Below, piece after piece: positions 43,566 through 64,000 of a stretch of 64,000 bases of DNA. The position numbers and the translations under genes were made by a program. The first letter of the stretch is position 1; every line of letters starts with the position of its first letter. Source of the DNA: Metaphire vulgaris (Eukaryota; Annelida; Clitellata; Crassiclitellata; Megascolecidae). The DNA lies in assembly GCA_018105865.1 (NCBI GenBank), contig CM030851.1, positions 7,388,828-7,452,827 on the forward strand, given 5' to 3'. The notes beneath the pieces were generated by a model. It had not been told where the DNA came from, did not search any database, and was given only the letters and a program-made list of their open reading frames with translations.

Positions 43566-43970
43566 GGGGGCTGTCCATCAGTTTTGTCAACAATTTTTGG
43601 GCAATTTTTGAACCCTCCCCTTGTCAACAACTGTCAACTTTCAGTTACCCACCATAATTATGTCAAAAACTTTTGACCCTCCTCCTCAAGATCAATGACA
43701 GGTCCCAATAACAAGGTTAATATTTTTGCAGTGATGACCATTTTTTCCATTTTTTGCTCGAGTGTCAAAATGTAGTGGTGATGACCTTTTTGCCATGCTT
43801 TTTTCCTTTGTAATAAGCAGTATTCCATGAAATTTCCTATTTCTTGATTATTTGTAAAAAGTGAAATTTTTGACGTCAACTTCTCTTGAACCCTCCTCCC
43901 CCTGTCAACAACTGTCAAACTTTTTCAAACCCCTGCCCCTAAATTGTTGACTTAATTAATGGACATCCCC
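43566..43970. mobile_element. PIF/Harbinger-like MITE (GGGGGCTGTCCATCA)
   Basis: Left end GGGGGCTGTCCATCAG, right end TTAATGGACATCCCC. Both halves carry CTCCCC(C/T)TGTCAACAACTGTCAA motifs. TTA follows the right end. Related in plan to 10017-10434. Confidence 0.6.
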
Positions 43971-43974
43971 TTAG

Positions 43975-44916
43975 GGTCGCGGCATGTTGCAAAATCGCTG
44001 AATCGCTGAACTTTTCATATTTCTATTTATATATGGTAGATTTGATTGATAAAATATGACAGAGAATAAGTTGTTAAATTTTTCTCTTTTAGATGCTTAA
44101 ATTCTGATTAGCATATAAAAACACAGTGTTCTTTTAAACATTTATATTACAGATAGTCATAAAAATTTTCATTTATGAAAGAATATTTGTTATAATAATA
44201 AAAAAAGTTTAGATGCTCTTATTTCACAAAAGAGAGGAAACTGGGTGAAATTGGATCTCTTATTAGTAAAGCACTCAGACTCTACAGGCAGGCACCTCAC
44301 TTCTTCCATAAAATCTTTTAATAATACCATCCATTATTCCTCTGAAGAGAGTTGTCAAACTTAACCATAGAAAATATAACGGCAGAGGTGGAGGTGGAAA
44401 ACTGAAGTGAAATTAAGAGCAATAATTACAAGGTTGAGTATTGATGAAGACTGTCTGCCCACGCACTGTGGCTGTTGTATCACTGCATAAAGTGACTGAC
44501 TGCGTTTGGTCTCTGAATCTCAATTACAAGTGCGATTCTTTGGTTGGATGGATCCTTTAATGCATGGGCCTATTAAGTATTAATAGAAGACATTAGCAGC
44601 TGTGCAGAAATCGTCTGGGAGCTTAAAGGGTGACCTCGGATGTCAGAGATGAAAATAAGACTGAAAGTTTGACTTTATTATCAGGTTAAGGATGTTAATT
44701 CTGATGACTGAATATATCTTCATATTGCCAGCATGCTTTATCATTGGATCCAGATTGGATCCAGAGTAAATATGTGTATATATATATACTGTATATATAT
44801 ATATATATATAAATATATACATCAGTATATATATATATATATATATATACACCAGTGTATATATATATACCAGTGTATTTATATAGTTATATACTAGTGT
44901 GTATATATATTGCCAG

Positions 44917-44958
<42 letters not shown>

Positions 44959-45325
44959 AGTATATATATACCAGTGTGTGTGTATATGTATATATAATTA
45001 TATATATACATTTAGTAGCAGCAGCTAATGATGATGCTTGCAGTGTTTTTAATAGATTTCATTAGTAGGAAACCACATAGAAATATTATCTGTTTGTAAA
45101 TGGACTTTGTCCCTCAACCTACAATGATCTATTAAAAACTAGTCTTGTTTTTAATTGTAATGTTAGATTCAGGACAAGTCATTTTTATATGAATTTCAAG
45201 ATATTAGTGTTTAAATGGATACAAATTATGATGAAAGTCCTTTATAGTGTCAAGATCAACCTCTGGAAAGAGAAACCTCCAATAGACACTCTAATCTCTG
45301 TCCTGTTCAATAGTATTAATTGTTA
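43975..45325. other. AT-rich non-coding stretch; long TA-rich region 44770-45010
   Basis: 44770-45010 alternates TATATA with CAGTGTATATA and ACCAGTATATA, in part palindromic. Tyrosine/isoleucine frames across it are artefacts. No exon seen. Confidence 0.5.
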
Positions 45326-45333
45326 TTCTAGAC

Positions 45334-45898
45334 CAGGGGTTTCCAACCCATGGCCTGCAGGCCAGAATGTGGCCCGCCAAGCCTTTTTATATGGCCCGCC
45401 GAACCTTTCAGAAATAGTCAAAATTTCATGTAAATAAATCAATTTCTCATCTCACAATTAGCATCGTCATAAAAAATGTAAGATCTATGAAAAGCAATCT
45501 TTCAACGGTTCGCAGAGACAAAAATTTTCAGTGTGGAAAAGTTTGGATCTATCTTTTGTTTTACATTTGACAGCAATGCTGAGAATTATGACTTTGAACA
45601 TCGGGGCAGATATTGACTACTTGTGCAAACAAAAGCTGTGCCAAATTTCTCACTAAATCTGAGATTTTGGTATAAAAGATTTTGTGTCATAAATATTTAG
45701 TTTTACAATATACATTATAGATTATTATACAACTATTCACAATTCTGGAATTTGGTAATTTTGTACAATGTTGAATTGGTGATTTTGGGCATTAGTTATT
45801 CATTTTGGACGAATTTTTCTATTTATTGATAATCTGGCCCTCTGATTCTTGTAAGACTGCTCATGTGGCCCTCCAGGAAAAAAAGTTGGACATCCCTG
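45334..45898. mobile_element. hAT MITE, CAGGGGTTTCCAACCC family
   Basis: Left end CAGGGGTTTCCAACCC with GGCCTGCAGGCC, right end AAGTTGGACATCCCTG. Flanks TTCTAGAC (45326-45333) and TTCTATAC (45899-45906) match at 7 of 8. Confidence 0.85.
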
Positions 45899-46075
45899 TT
45901 CTATACATCTTGTAAATCATGAACAACTGCAGAATTTCATGCCATGAAAAGCGTAGCACCAGATGTTGATTTATATTTTGTTTGGAAAAGCTGCCTTTGC
46001 ATGAATTGTTTTCATTGGAGAGGAAGACATAAAGGAAGCATTACGTTGCATGTTAGGTATACTTAAAACTTAAAC

Positions 46076-46206
46076 TTAGCATGATTTAAAGTGGCTTAGG
46101 AGGCATTACTGCCTGTGTGGAAGCCACTGGGGGCACTAATGGGGCTTGAACCCGCTCCGTCAGCCTGACGCTCCAGCACGTAACCCACTCTGCCATCTTC
46201 CGCCCC
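46076..46206 (-). mobile_element. tRNA-headed SINE (family 3)
   Basis: Minus-strand copy of 28964-29098. B-box complement GGCTTGAACCC at 46143-46153. Ends approximate. Confidence 0.7.
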
Positions 46207-46595
46207 TTGCAGCATTTATAGATAAGTAAGTAAAATCTCCAGAATTTCTATAGCACTTTTGAAAGCAGGTGCCATAGTAGTTGCTTTTTAATTTATCAAT
46301 GCTCTGGCGATGCTTCTGCACATCTTCACAGCATCAATATGGATCTCTGTTTAGTGAGGTCTTGTGTAAGTCTTGTGGCAGCCGTTATCTCTAGTCCAAT
46401 TTCACTGAAATTGGAGTAGTTGCTTATACCATTGAAATAGCTAGAGCCATAGTGTAGTGGATTGTAGGACATTCTCCCCCTGGACATAGTCCCCCACGGA
46501 CATTATCTCACCCCTCCCTCCCCTCCCCGTACACCCTTTGAAATGACAGCCGGACATAATCCCCCCTTTGTTTTCCCTATGGACTTTGACTATAA

Positions 46596-47656
46596 CAGGG
46601 GTGCACAACCTTTTTAGGCCGAGGGCCAAATTTAACATTCCCAGATTACTCGCGGGCCAGAATTTCGAAAATGCATGTTTTATATAAAATATATTGTATA
46701 TAACCATAATATTTATATAAATCAGCAAATCAATTTATATAAATCAGCAAATCAAGCAAAATTAACTTTAATAAATGCTATAATGAACTACCGTAATGCT
46801 TCATAAAACACCAGTTTTTTTACTTACTACCTTCTATAACACAAACAGTAATTCTTGCACAATGCCCGCAGAGCTGTGCAGTATCAGTGTTATCTGTGCT
46901 CTCATCCAGTTACTGAAAAATATGTTCTAATCTGCCAATCAACTGCTCAGTAACGTATGTTGCAAGGTCATCAACTCGGCGTTGAATTGTCATTCTTGAC
47001 AATGGAACTTTACTGAAAAGACTGGCGTTTTCTGGGCAAATTCCAGTGCAGATGCCAATCTCTAACAAAATCTCCGTCTGTGATGACCTTGCAATTAGCT
47101 GGGCCACTTTGCAGCTGGCCCGTGTAAAACACTTTTATTCTTGCGACTTCCTTGTGAAAAAACTCTGTTCGACAGAGTCTTCTTTAACAGTTCAATTTGC
47201 TGTTCCCCTCACCCTGCAGTTCATCATAAGCAGCGGCATGTTTCGTTTAAAAGTGTTGTCGTCGGCAGTTATACTCTTTCATAACGCTAAGTGATTCACG
47301 GCAAATTAAACACACCGATTTGCCATTAAACGTGTCCATAAAATACAGACGTGTCCATTCCTCACTGAAATGTGGCTGTTCTGCCTCAGTCTTTCGTTTT
47401 TTTAAAGTTTCAATTTAGATATTCTAGACTTACTGCAGAGACAATTTAAATGTATAAAGCACGTTATAATAGTTTATTATCCCCCTCTTGTTTGTTATAC
47501 CACATATGGAGTCCAACATATATGAATAGGTCAGTCATACCTAATTTCTATACCAAAATTACTGTTCTCGCCAGTTTTCTGTTATTCAAATTGTACCATA
47601 GGACAGAACCCTTTGGACTTTTCTGTGTTGCTCAGAAATTGTCACTAACACCCCTG
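46596..47656 (-). mobile_element. hAT transposon with transposase N-terminal remnant
   Basis: Ends CAGGGGTGCACAACC and TAACACCCCTG. Exact 8-bp duplication GACTATAA at 46588-46595 and 47657-47664. Transposase remnants run on the minus strand. Confidence 0.88.
46860..47405 (-). pseudogene. hAT transposase N-terminal half, decayed
   Basis: From about 47402 the minus strand reads KRKTEAEQPHFSEEWTRLYF, then GKSVCLICRESLSVMKEYN and TKHAAAYDELQGE. This is a BED/hAT-like zinc-binding start with C-x2-C and a later H. After frame changes it gives MAQLIARSSQTEILLEIGIC, then FSKVPLSRMTIQRRVDDLAT. This order (zinc finger, 'la.lIA....p...gefiKeCl', 'kiplSr.Tv.RRi.dla') is known from hAT transposases related to the host-gene families ZBED5, SCAND3 and GTF2IRD2. 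No catalytic core survives. Confidence 0.72.
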
Positions 47657-47727
47657 GACTATAATCATTACCCACACCATAAACCAGACACTAAACCCTA
47701 ACCCTAAACGATACTGACATACTGACG

Positions 47728-47972
47728 GAGGATGGAGCAGGAGGTCGGAGGATGGAGCAGGAGGTCGCGGGTTCCAATCCCGGCAGGAGCCTTAAAGGTC
47801 GACTCAGCCTTTTTCGCCGTGGTAAAATGAGGAGCAGCTGTAAAAATTTCTGCCATAAGTCAAACAGGTACGCTATGCGATACACTAGCCCCGTATCCGT
47901 GGCATTGCACGCCTGGCTGAGGGCTATAAAAACAGAGATCAGCGCCACCTTATGAGCCCGTGAGGCTCAGGG
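47728..47972 (+). mobile_element. tRNA-headed SINE, different 3' body
   Basis: Head with a duplicated 20-bp GGAGGATGGAGCAGGAGGTC and B-box GGGTTCCAATCC (about 47770). Then GACTCAGCCTTTTTCGCC as in family 1, but a different 3' half (GCATTGCACGCCTGGCTGAG). So it shares a head with family 1 and has acquired another tail. Inserted in the foldback element. Confidence 0.65.
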
Positions 47973-48056
47973 AAGGACTTTGACTTTTTTATTTCTTTGC
48001 CGGGGGATATGTCCGGGGGATAATGTCCGGGGGATTATGTTCAGGGGAGAATGTCC

Positions 48057-48614
48057 GTATACCAGTTTAGTGATCAGCCGGGCAAGGTCAATTCCAGAGA
48101 TTAGGAGTGGAGAAGCAGCAAGACAGATTAATTATGAAAAAAGAAGCAGAAAGAGATGTGATTTGACTCTACTGTAGATATAATGGTAATACATTATCAC
48201 TGCAAGACAAAACTCGTCCGAAAACTGTCTTAAAACTTCAGAGTATATAACCAAGACACAGAAGGCCATTGAATTTTAAAAGATGCAGAAATTAAAGGGT
48301 CACGTTGTACTACAGCTCATGCAGCAACTCGTGAGCTCAGCACAGGAATAATAGTGCCAGGTTATGTTAGTGTGGAAGAGTTAATTAGTATCATAACAAA
48401 GCAATGGCCTGCAGTAACTAATAAAAATACTGTGCAACGGTAGTGGAGTGAGCAATAATAGAAGTTAAATTATGATTTAAAACTATGATTTAGGCTTCTT
48501 CTTTGACAAGATTCTTAAATGTTTATATCTGATTTGAATATTTTAAAAATTTTGTTACAAAAAATGCACATTTGTGGATTTCATTATCAGAAACCAGTGC
48601 CTCAATGATCCGTG
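48057..48614. other. Non-coding stretch, nothing recognised
   Basis: No exon or repeat found. Confidence 0.45.
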
Positions 48615-48762
48615 TGGCATTTTCACGTGTGGATTGCTTTATTTAGTGCAGTTCTGAGTTGTTAGTGACGAGTGCTTGCAACTGCCTCGCGGCAGTTGCA
48701 AGCACTTGTCACTAACAACTCAGAACTGCACTAAATAAAGCAATCCACACGTGAAAATGCCA
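48615..48762. repeat. Near-perfect hairpin, 72-bp arms, 4-nt loop
   Basis: Arms 48615-48686 and 48691-48762 with loop TCGC. One mismatch in 72 (a G·T pair near 48670). Innermost stem GCAACTGCC / GGCAGTTGC. The sequence is not like any other repeat in the window. Confidence 0.95.
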
Positions 48763-49090
48763 TCTCTTGACTGATTCTGCTGGACTTTTTTCGTGTGAAT
48801 TGCTACCAATCTGCACTGAAGCAGGTAGTCGAGGTGTACGATATACCTGCCTATTGACGGAAGCCATTTGCGTGCAAGATAATTCTTCCGCCATTCTTCT
48901 GCGGTTCTTTTCTCTCGAGTTCAAAGCTAGAGCTCGTAGAACTAACAAGGTGAGCACCCCGGAGGTCGACATGAAGTAATTGGTCAAATCTGTGTCGCCT
49001 CGATATGATTCTTTTGTTCGCACGGTCGGTCCTAATGAGAAATTGCGCAGCCGAAAAAAGAACTACAGAAGAAAACGTCGGAGAATGTGT
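48763..49090 (+). promoter_or_regulatory. CpG-enriched segment; candidate 5' exon or promoter
   Basis: Local CpG enrichment just after the hairpin, with a donor-like AACAAG|GTGAGC near 48952 on the plus strand. It is 2.7 kb upstream of the first PCBP coding exon. The acceptor-like TTTCATAG near 51674 could take such an exon. Inference only. Confidence 0.25.
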
Positions 49091-50094
49091 AATTGACATG
49101 GTTTGTAGGACTTAGATGTTACCTCGAAAGAATAAGACATGAAAGTTGCCTTCGTTAAGCACTTTTATGACTTTATAGTCTTTTGTGTAAGGTCTGATGA
49201 ATTCGTTCAGTTGAGTTTAAGATGAGACAATTCTGTTGACGCCTGAACTGGTCAGTTGAACGCAAAAAGATTTTATTCACTCACTGCAGAATTATTTTTG
49301 GGTTTTCAGCTGTGCATACGCATTGTATAGTTGAATTTGTTTTATTTGCTAGACTTTATTGTACACATGAGTTGAAGTAATTTATAGTACCGGGGTAGTT
49401 GAAGTGATGCTAGTAGCCATGAAGTAATATTAACTGGTGTACTTGTATTAGTTGTCACTACAGTCTTTGATCATCTAATAGAAGTACTAAACTTCAATAG
49501 TTATTCATTGACAGCATTTCTGACTAGTTGCCACTCCGGCATTCACCTAGTATTTCTGCAGATAGGTTTGGAGTACCATCACTTATTGATAATGTGTGAG
49601 AGAACTGGTTGTAAAATTGCATCATTATCATGAGCATTATAATAATAATATATAATTACCAGTACTATAACTAGTAGTAGTGGTTTTAATAGTAGCTATA
49701 TTTTATTAGTATTGCAGTAGTATTTTAATGGTTTTGTTGTAGTAGCAGACTAGCGGTAGTAATAGTATAGTGCATTAATGTTGATTTTATTTAAATTTTT
49801 GTGAAAGACTTGAATAAACAGGATATTTACAGAAATTGTCTTTTGGCAAATGAAGTAAAGTCTTTGTAAAAGTTATTTACCAATGTTTACACTGCATCAG
49901 TTTCAGTGCCCAGTTTGGGGTCAGTGCATTATACCAGATGGGTGAACTGTGATGTGGACATATTGGTGGGGGAGTTACTTGTTAGTGCTGCCACTGTAAC
50001 AATAAATCACACAAATAGTTTTATGAAAAACTGTGATTATGAAATAGTCGTAACTGATCACTAGTTTTTCAGGGTTGATGACAACACAGCAAAC
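49091..50094. other. AT-rich non-coding stretch, nothing recognised
   Basis: Short AGTAGT and AATAAT runs only. Confidence 0.5.
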
Positions 50095-50102
50095 TATTAA
50101 AT

Positions 50103-50942
50103 CAGGGATCTCCAAAGTATGTCCCGCGGGCCAGATATTGCCCACCAAGATCTGCAATCCGACCTGCTGCAAAAAATGAGGAAGCAAATTGTACTAAATC
50201 TATTCTAGGAATCTCTTTCTTCGCCGTCTGTGTCATAGAGACATGGACTTCAATTATCACTAGATTGAGTCTATGGTATCGGAAAGTGAAGCCAGTTTTC
50301 CACCATTATGACAAATATAGCCAAGAAGCTGCGACTCCCTTTTCGTACTTGTTTGCTCAAGATATCATTTCAAGTTTGAGAAAACAGTTCCAGGAACGTT
50401 TCTCTGATCTGGCTGCATGTTTGTTGAAAATAAGACTCCTTGAAAATCCTTTTGACTTGGTCATTCAAGACTTACCTTTTGATTTATAAATGGAAGTCAT
50501 CGATTTCCAATCCAATGACATTGTGAAGGACAAATTTAAGGAAGGAAAGTTTGTCGAATTCTACAGATGTCTTCCATGTGATAAATTTATTCATTTAAAA
50601 ACGTTTGCTTGATAATTAATTCATTTGCACAGCATTATCTGATTAACATTTAAAATTTGTACTTACTTTAGAGACTACACACTTTGAACTGCAGTTTGAG
50701 GCAATTTTTCCAGAAATGCATCGGTTTCATGTATCTCGCTATAGCTTTAAAGCCGTCTCAATTGCAACTGATATTTTGCAGTTTGCATTTTGCACTGCAT
50801 TATATTTCGGCAATAAATAGCCTCTTAATGACAGTTATTCATTCCCCGTATTTTATTAAATCTAAATTCTTGTGCTTGTGACCCGCCAAACCTTCAGAAG
50901 TAAGCAATGCGGTCCCTGGCTAAAAACTTTGGATACCCCCAG
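50103..50942 (+). mobile_element. hAT transposon remnant
   Basis: Left end CAGGGATCTCCAAAGT, right end ACTTTGGATACCCCCAG. Exact duplication TATTAAAT at 50095-50102 and 50943-50950. Contains part of a transposase on the plus strand. Confidence 0.82.
50280..50590 (+). pseudogene. hAT transposase fragment
   Basis: Reads KPVFHHYDKYSQEAATPFSY, later RKQFQERFSDLAACLLKIRL and NPFDL, a stop, then DIVKDKFKEGKFVEFYRCLP. This is the stretch before the C-terminal dimerisation block in hAT transposases of the GTF2IRD2/SCAND3-like group ('L..qF..RF.dl......l.l..nPF', 'lqLelieLq.nd.lk.kF.e......fy..lp'). The final block is missing here but a similar one survives at 52740-52985. Confidence 0.7.
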
Positions 50943-51176
50943 TATTAAATCACTGGGGACTTTGACTCAATCACTCGCTCGAGCGTTCGGAGTCGAACAA
51001 ATCGATTAGCACTGGACGTCCCTGATCATGATTGATGCTAGACCTCGTTTCACCTATTGGACATAATCCAATCTCTTTGGAATTAATTTGTGACTGAATT
51101 TATTTGTTACTTAGGAATTCCTATGTTCCCCACATAGTACGAGTTAAGCATGGACACTTAAGATCTGAGTTCTATA

Positions 51177-51409
51177 CAGGGGTGGAGCTAGGGTGTCCAG
51201 GGACAAAATATACTGGTGGCGCCCCTCAACTTGATGAAAATCCTAAGAAGCCCAAAAAGAGTGCTGCTCTGCCTATTTGGCACCCCTTTACTCAGGCAAA
51301 AAAGTCATCACCCATAGCGGAACTCTCTACCTTAAACCAATTTTGGCGCCCCCTCACCTCGGCGCCCGGGGACATCTGTACCCCCTGCACACCCCTAGAT
51401 CTGCCTCTG
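51177..51409. mobile_element. hAT MITE, CAGGGGTGGAGCTAGGG family
   Basis: Left end CAGGGGTGGAGCTAGGG, right end CCCTAGATCTGCCTCTG. Exact duplication GTTCTATA at 51169-51176 and 51410-51417. Confidence 0.87.
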
Positions 51410-51690
51410 GTTCTATAGTTGTACGAATGTGATAGTGCACCGATGCTGGTTTTAGTGTTTATGCATTGTTTTCTGTTTTGGCGTTTTGATTGGTCTAATG
51501 TATGATGTGTTTTATGCTTTATAGGAGATCTGACAGTGCCTAAAGCTCTTGTGGTGACAGGCTTCATTTGCCTCGAATGCAGTTGATTTTCCGATTGTAT
51601 CACAGTTTGCTTCACTAGTGTCGCTCTTCGATCGCCCGAAGGATCTTTTCCAGCTTATAACTTCAGTTTCATAGTTCTGATAAGCTAGTC

Positions 51691-63078
<11,388 letters not shown>

Positions 63079-63429
63079 GTAAGCTATCCAACGTAAATAT
63101 AGTGATTGAAGTGATTATTCTCAGGAATATCCAGGAATTTGTCGTTGATGATGGAATTGAGACCAGAGCTTTAGATAGGGGTATAAAGATATAGGGGCAT
63201 AAAGTTATACCATTAGGGTATAAAAACTTTCAAAAGAAAAAATTGAAACATTAAAAAGAAATGTCCAGAATTGTTTTGGTATTTCTGTGTTGGATGTAGA
63301 TTCATCATTTAAAATGCTGGCTTTGTAAATTTTGAGACTTCCATTGTATTAACTGCTTATTGCTTGAATTTTTTGCACAGTTACCTTTGTGACTGCAGTT
63401 TTCTTAAGAAGTTTTCTTATTTATCACTT

Positions 63430-63960
63430 TTTTATGAGAGACTTATCATCAGACTTCCGTAGCGCCATTTTGGCTGCAACAATCTGTCCATGCTTCGAAA
63501 GCTGGTCTTGGCGGATTTACCGACGTCATCATTTCTTTGGCGGATCATCGCCGCTAGCCGTTCCAGGGCAGTTTGTTTTGCGTCCACTCTGCGCCGAACG
63601 CCGGATTCACGCTATCAATGTAAATATACCGCCATTTTGAGCCACCAGTCACTTATTCTCAGGGCCATAAAGGGCAAAGACTGTTCTGGTTTCGTGCGCG
63701 GAATGATCTTCAGTCGGTTCCGACAAGAGGCGATGGATTACCGATAGATGACCGCCCTCAAGATTCGGGGCATAATTTTACGCCACATTAGGGAGAAAAC
63801 TTCCAAAATCTAAAATCCTTCAACATCCTAAAAAGAAATGTCCAGACTCTTGTTTTCTTGGTAAGACCGCCTTCTGAAGGGTTCATCATTTCAAATGCAG
63901 CGAACTTTTTGTAAATCTGAGCGGACTTTCCATCAAGACAAACAATTTTCCGCTTGCTGT
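63430..63960 (+). pseudogene. Indel-rich duplicate of PCBP exon 7 and its downstream intron
   Basis: 63470-63615 follows exon 7 in order (AACAATC, GTCCA, AAAGCTGGTC, GTCATCAT, then CCGTTCCAGGGCAGTTTGTT exact bar one base) but with many 2-10 base insertions and substitutions that destroy the reading frame and splice sites. The match continues into intron: GTAAATATA, TTATTCTCAGG, GGGGCATAA, AAAAAGAAATGTCCAGA and TTCATCATTT occur in the same order in both. The copy is GC-richer than the original. It is either an old tandem duplicate or a badly corrected second copy of the same locus. Confidence 0.75.
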
Positions 63961-64000
63961 CAATTTGTCAGCGTTGTTGACAGCGCCTTTGACTTTGGCC

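Larger units (their letters stand above)
46467..48056. mobile_element. Large GGACATAATCCCC foldback element, host of a hAT and a SINE
   Basis: The left arm from 46467 has GGACATTCTCCCCCTGGACA, GGACATTATCTC and GGACATAATCCCCCC. The right arm to 48056 has the inverse (CGGGGGATAATGTCC, GGGGAGAATGTCC). The core ATTACCCACACCATAAACC and CTAACCCTAAACGATACTG (47668-47715) matches the core of the small copy at 41386 in inverse. Removing the hAT (46596-47656) and the SINE (about 47728-47972) leaves an element close to the small copy. Confidence 0.72.

Noticed and set aside
44643..45011. Tyrosine/isoleucine-rich membrane-like protein
   Set aside because: TATATA-rich simple sequence.
63389..63747. Open frames in the duplicated exon-7 region as real coding sequence
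   Set aside because: They arise from the noisy copy; frame differs from exon 7 and splice sites are gone.

Overview
This is eukaryotic, animal, non-coding-rich genomic DNA. It has spliced exons with GT/AG borders, long AT-rich introns, many microsatellites and a dense layer of decayed transposons. I see no operons, prokaryotic genes or CRISPR arrays. The sequence does not fix the species. The transposon mix (hAT-type MITEs, Helitrons, PIF/Harbinger-like MITEs, mariner, RTE-like and CR1/L2-like LINEs, tRNA-headed SINEs) and the frequent octamers TAGGCCTA and TACCGGTA suggest a marine invertebrate. An echinoderm or another deuterostome is my best guess, at low confidence.

The only host gene I can support lies on the + strand at 51.69-63.08 kb. 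Seven coding exons encode the first 216 residues of a poly(C)-binding protein (PCBP / hnRNP E, KH-domain RNA-binding protein). The exons are 51691-51789, 53875-53898, 54202-54234, 55825-55941, 57942-58070, 61647-61775 and 62962-63078. Every exon is a multiple of three and every intron is phase 0. KH1 and KH2 are complete. The gene runs off the right edge before KH3. Its 5' UTR exon and promoter are unknown; CpG-rich candidates lie at 37.80-38.21 kb and 48.76-49.09 kb.

Layout: 0-17.5 kb is a dense graveyard of hAT-type elements with many exact 8-bp target duplications, a Helitron at 9.0-9.7 kb, LINE tails and SINEs. 17.5-24.5 kb is mostly unremarkable AT-rich DNA. 24.5-27.7 kb and 29.9-32.2 kb hold nested transposon stacks. 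33.9-34.9 kb has a broken LINE reverse transcriptase. 36-39.7 kb holds a second Helitron, a SINE pair, a GA-rich array, a CpG-rich island and a broken CR1/L2-like LINE. 41.4-48.1 kb holds an unusual foldback family with GGACATAATCCCC subrepeats. From 51.7 kb on, the introns of the PCBP gene have repeatedly received hAT, LINE and MITE insertions.

The most interesting structures are two places where two hAT-type elements stand in tandem separated by a third copy of the same 8-bp target (11.3-11.8 kb and 25.1-27.1 kb). Others are a mariner carrying a SINE carrying a hAT (29.9-32.2 kb), the GGACATAATCCCC foldback family, two near-perfect hairpins (48.6 and 57.6 kb), and a series of indel-rich tandem duplicates, one of which copies PCBP exon 7. 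The hairpins and indel-rich duplicates may be assembly artefacts and should be tested as such.
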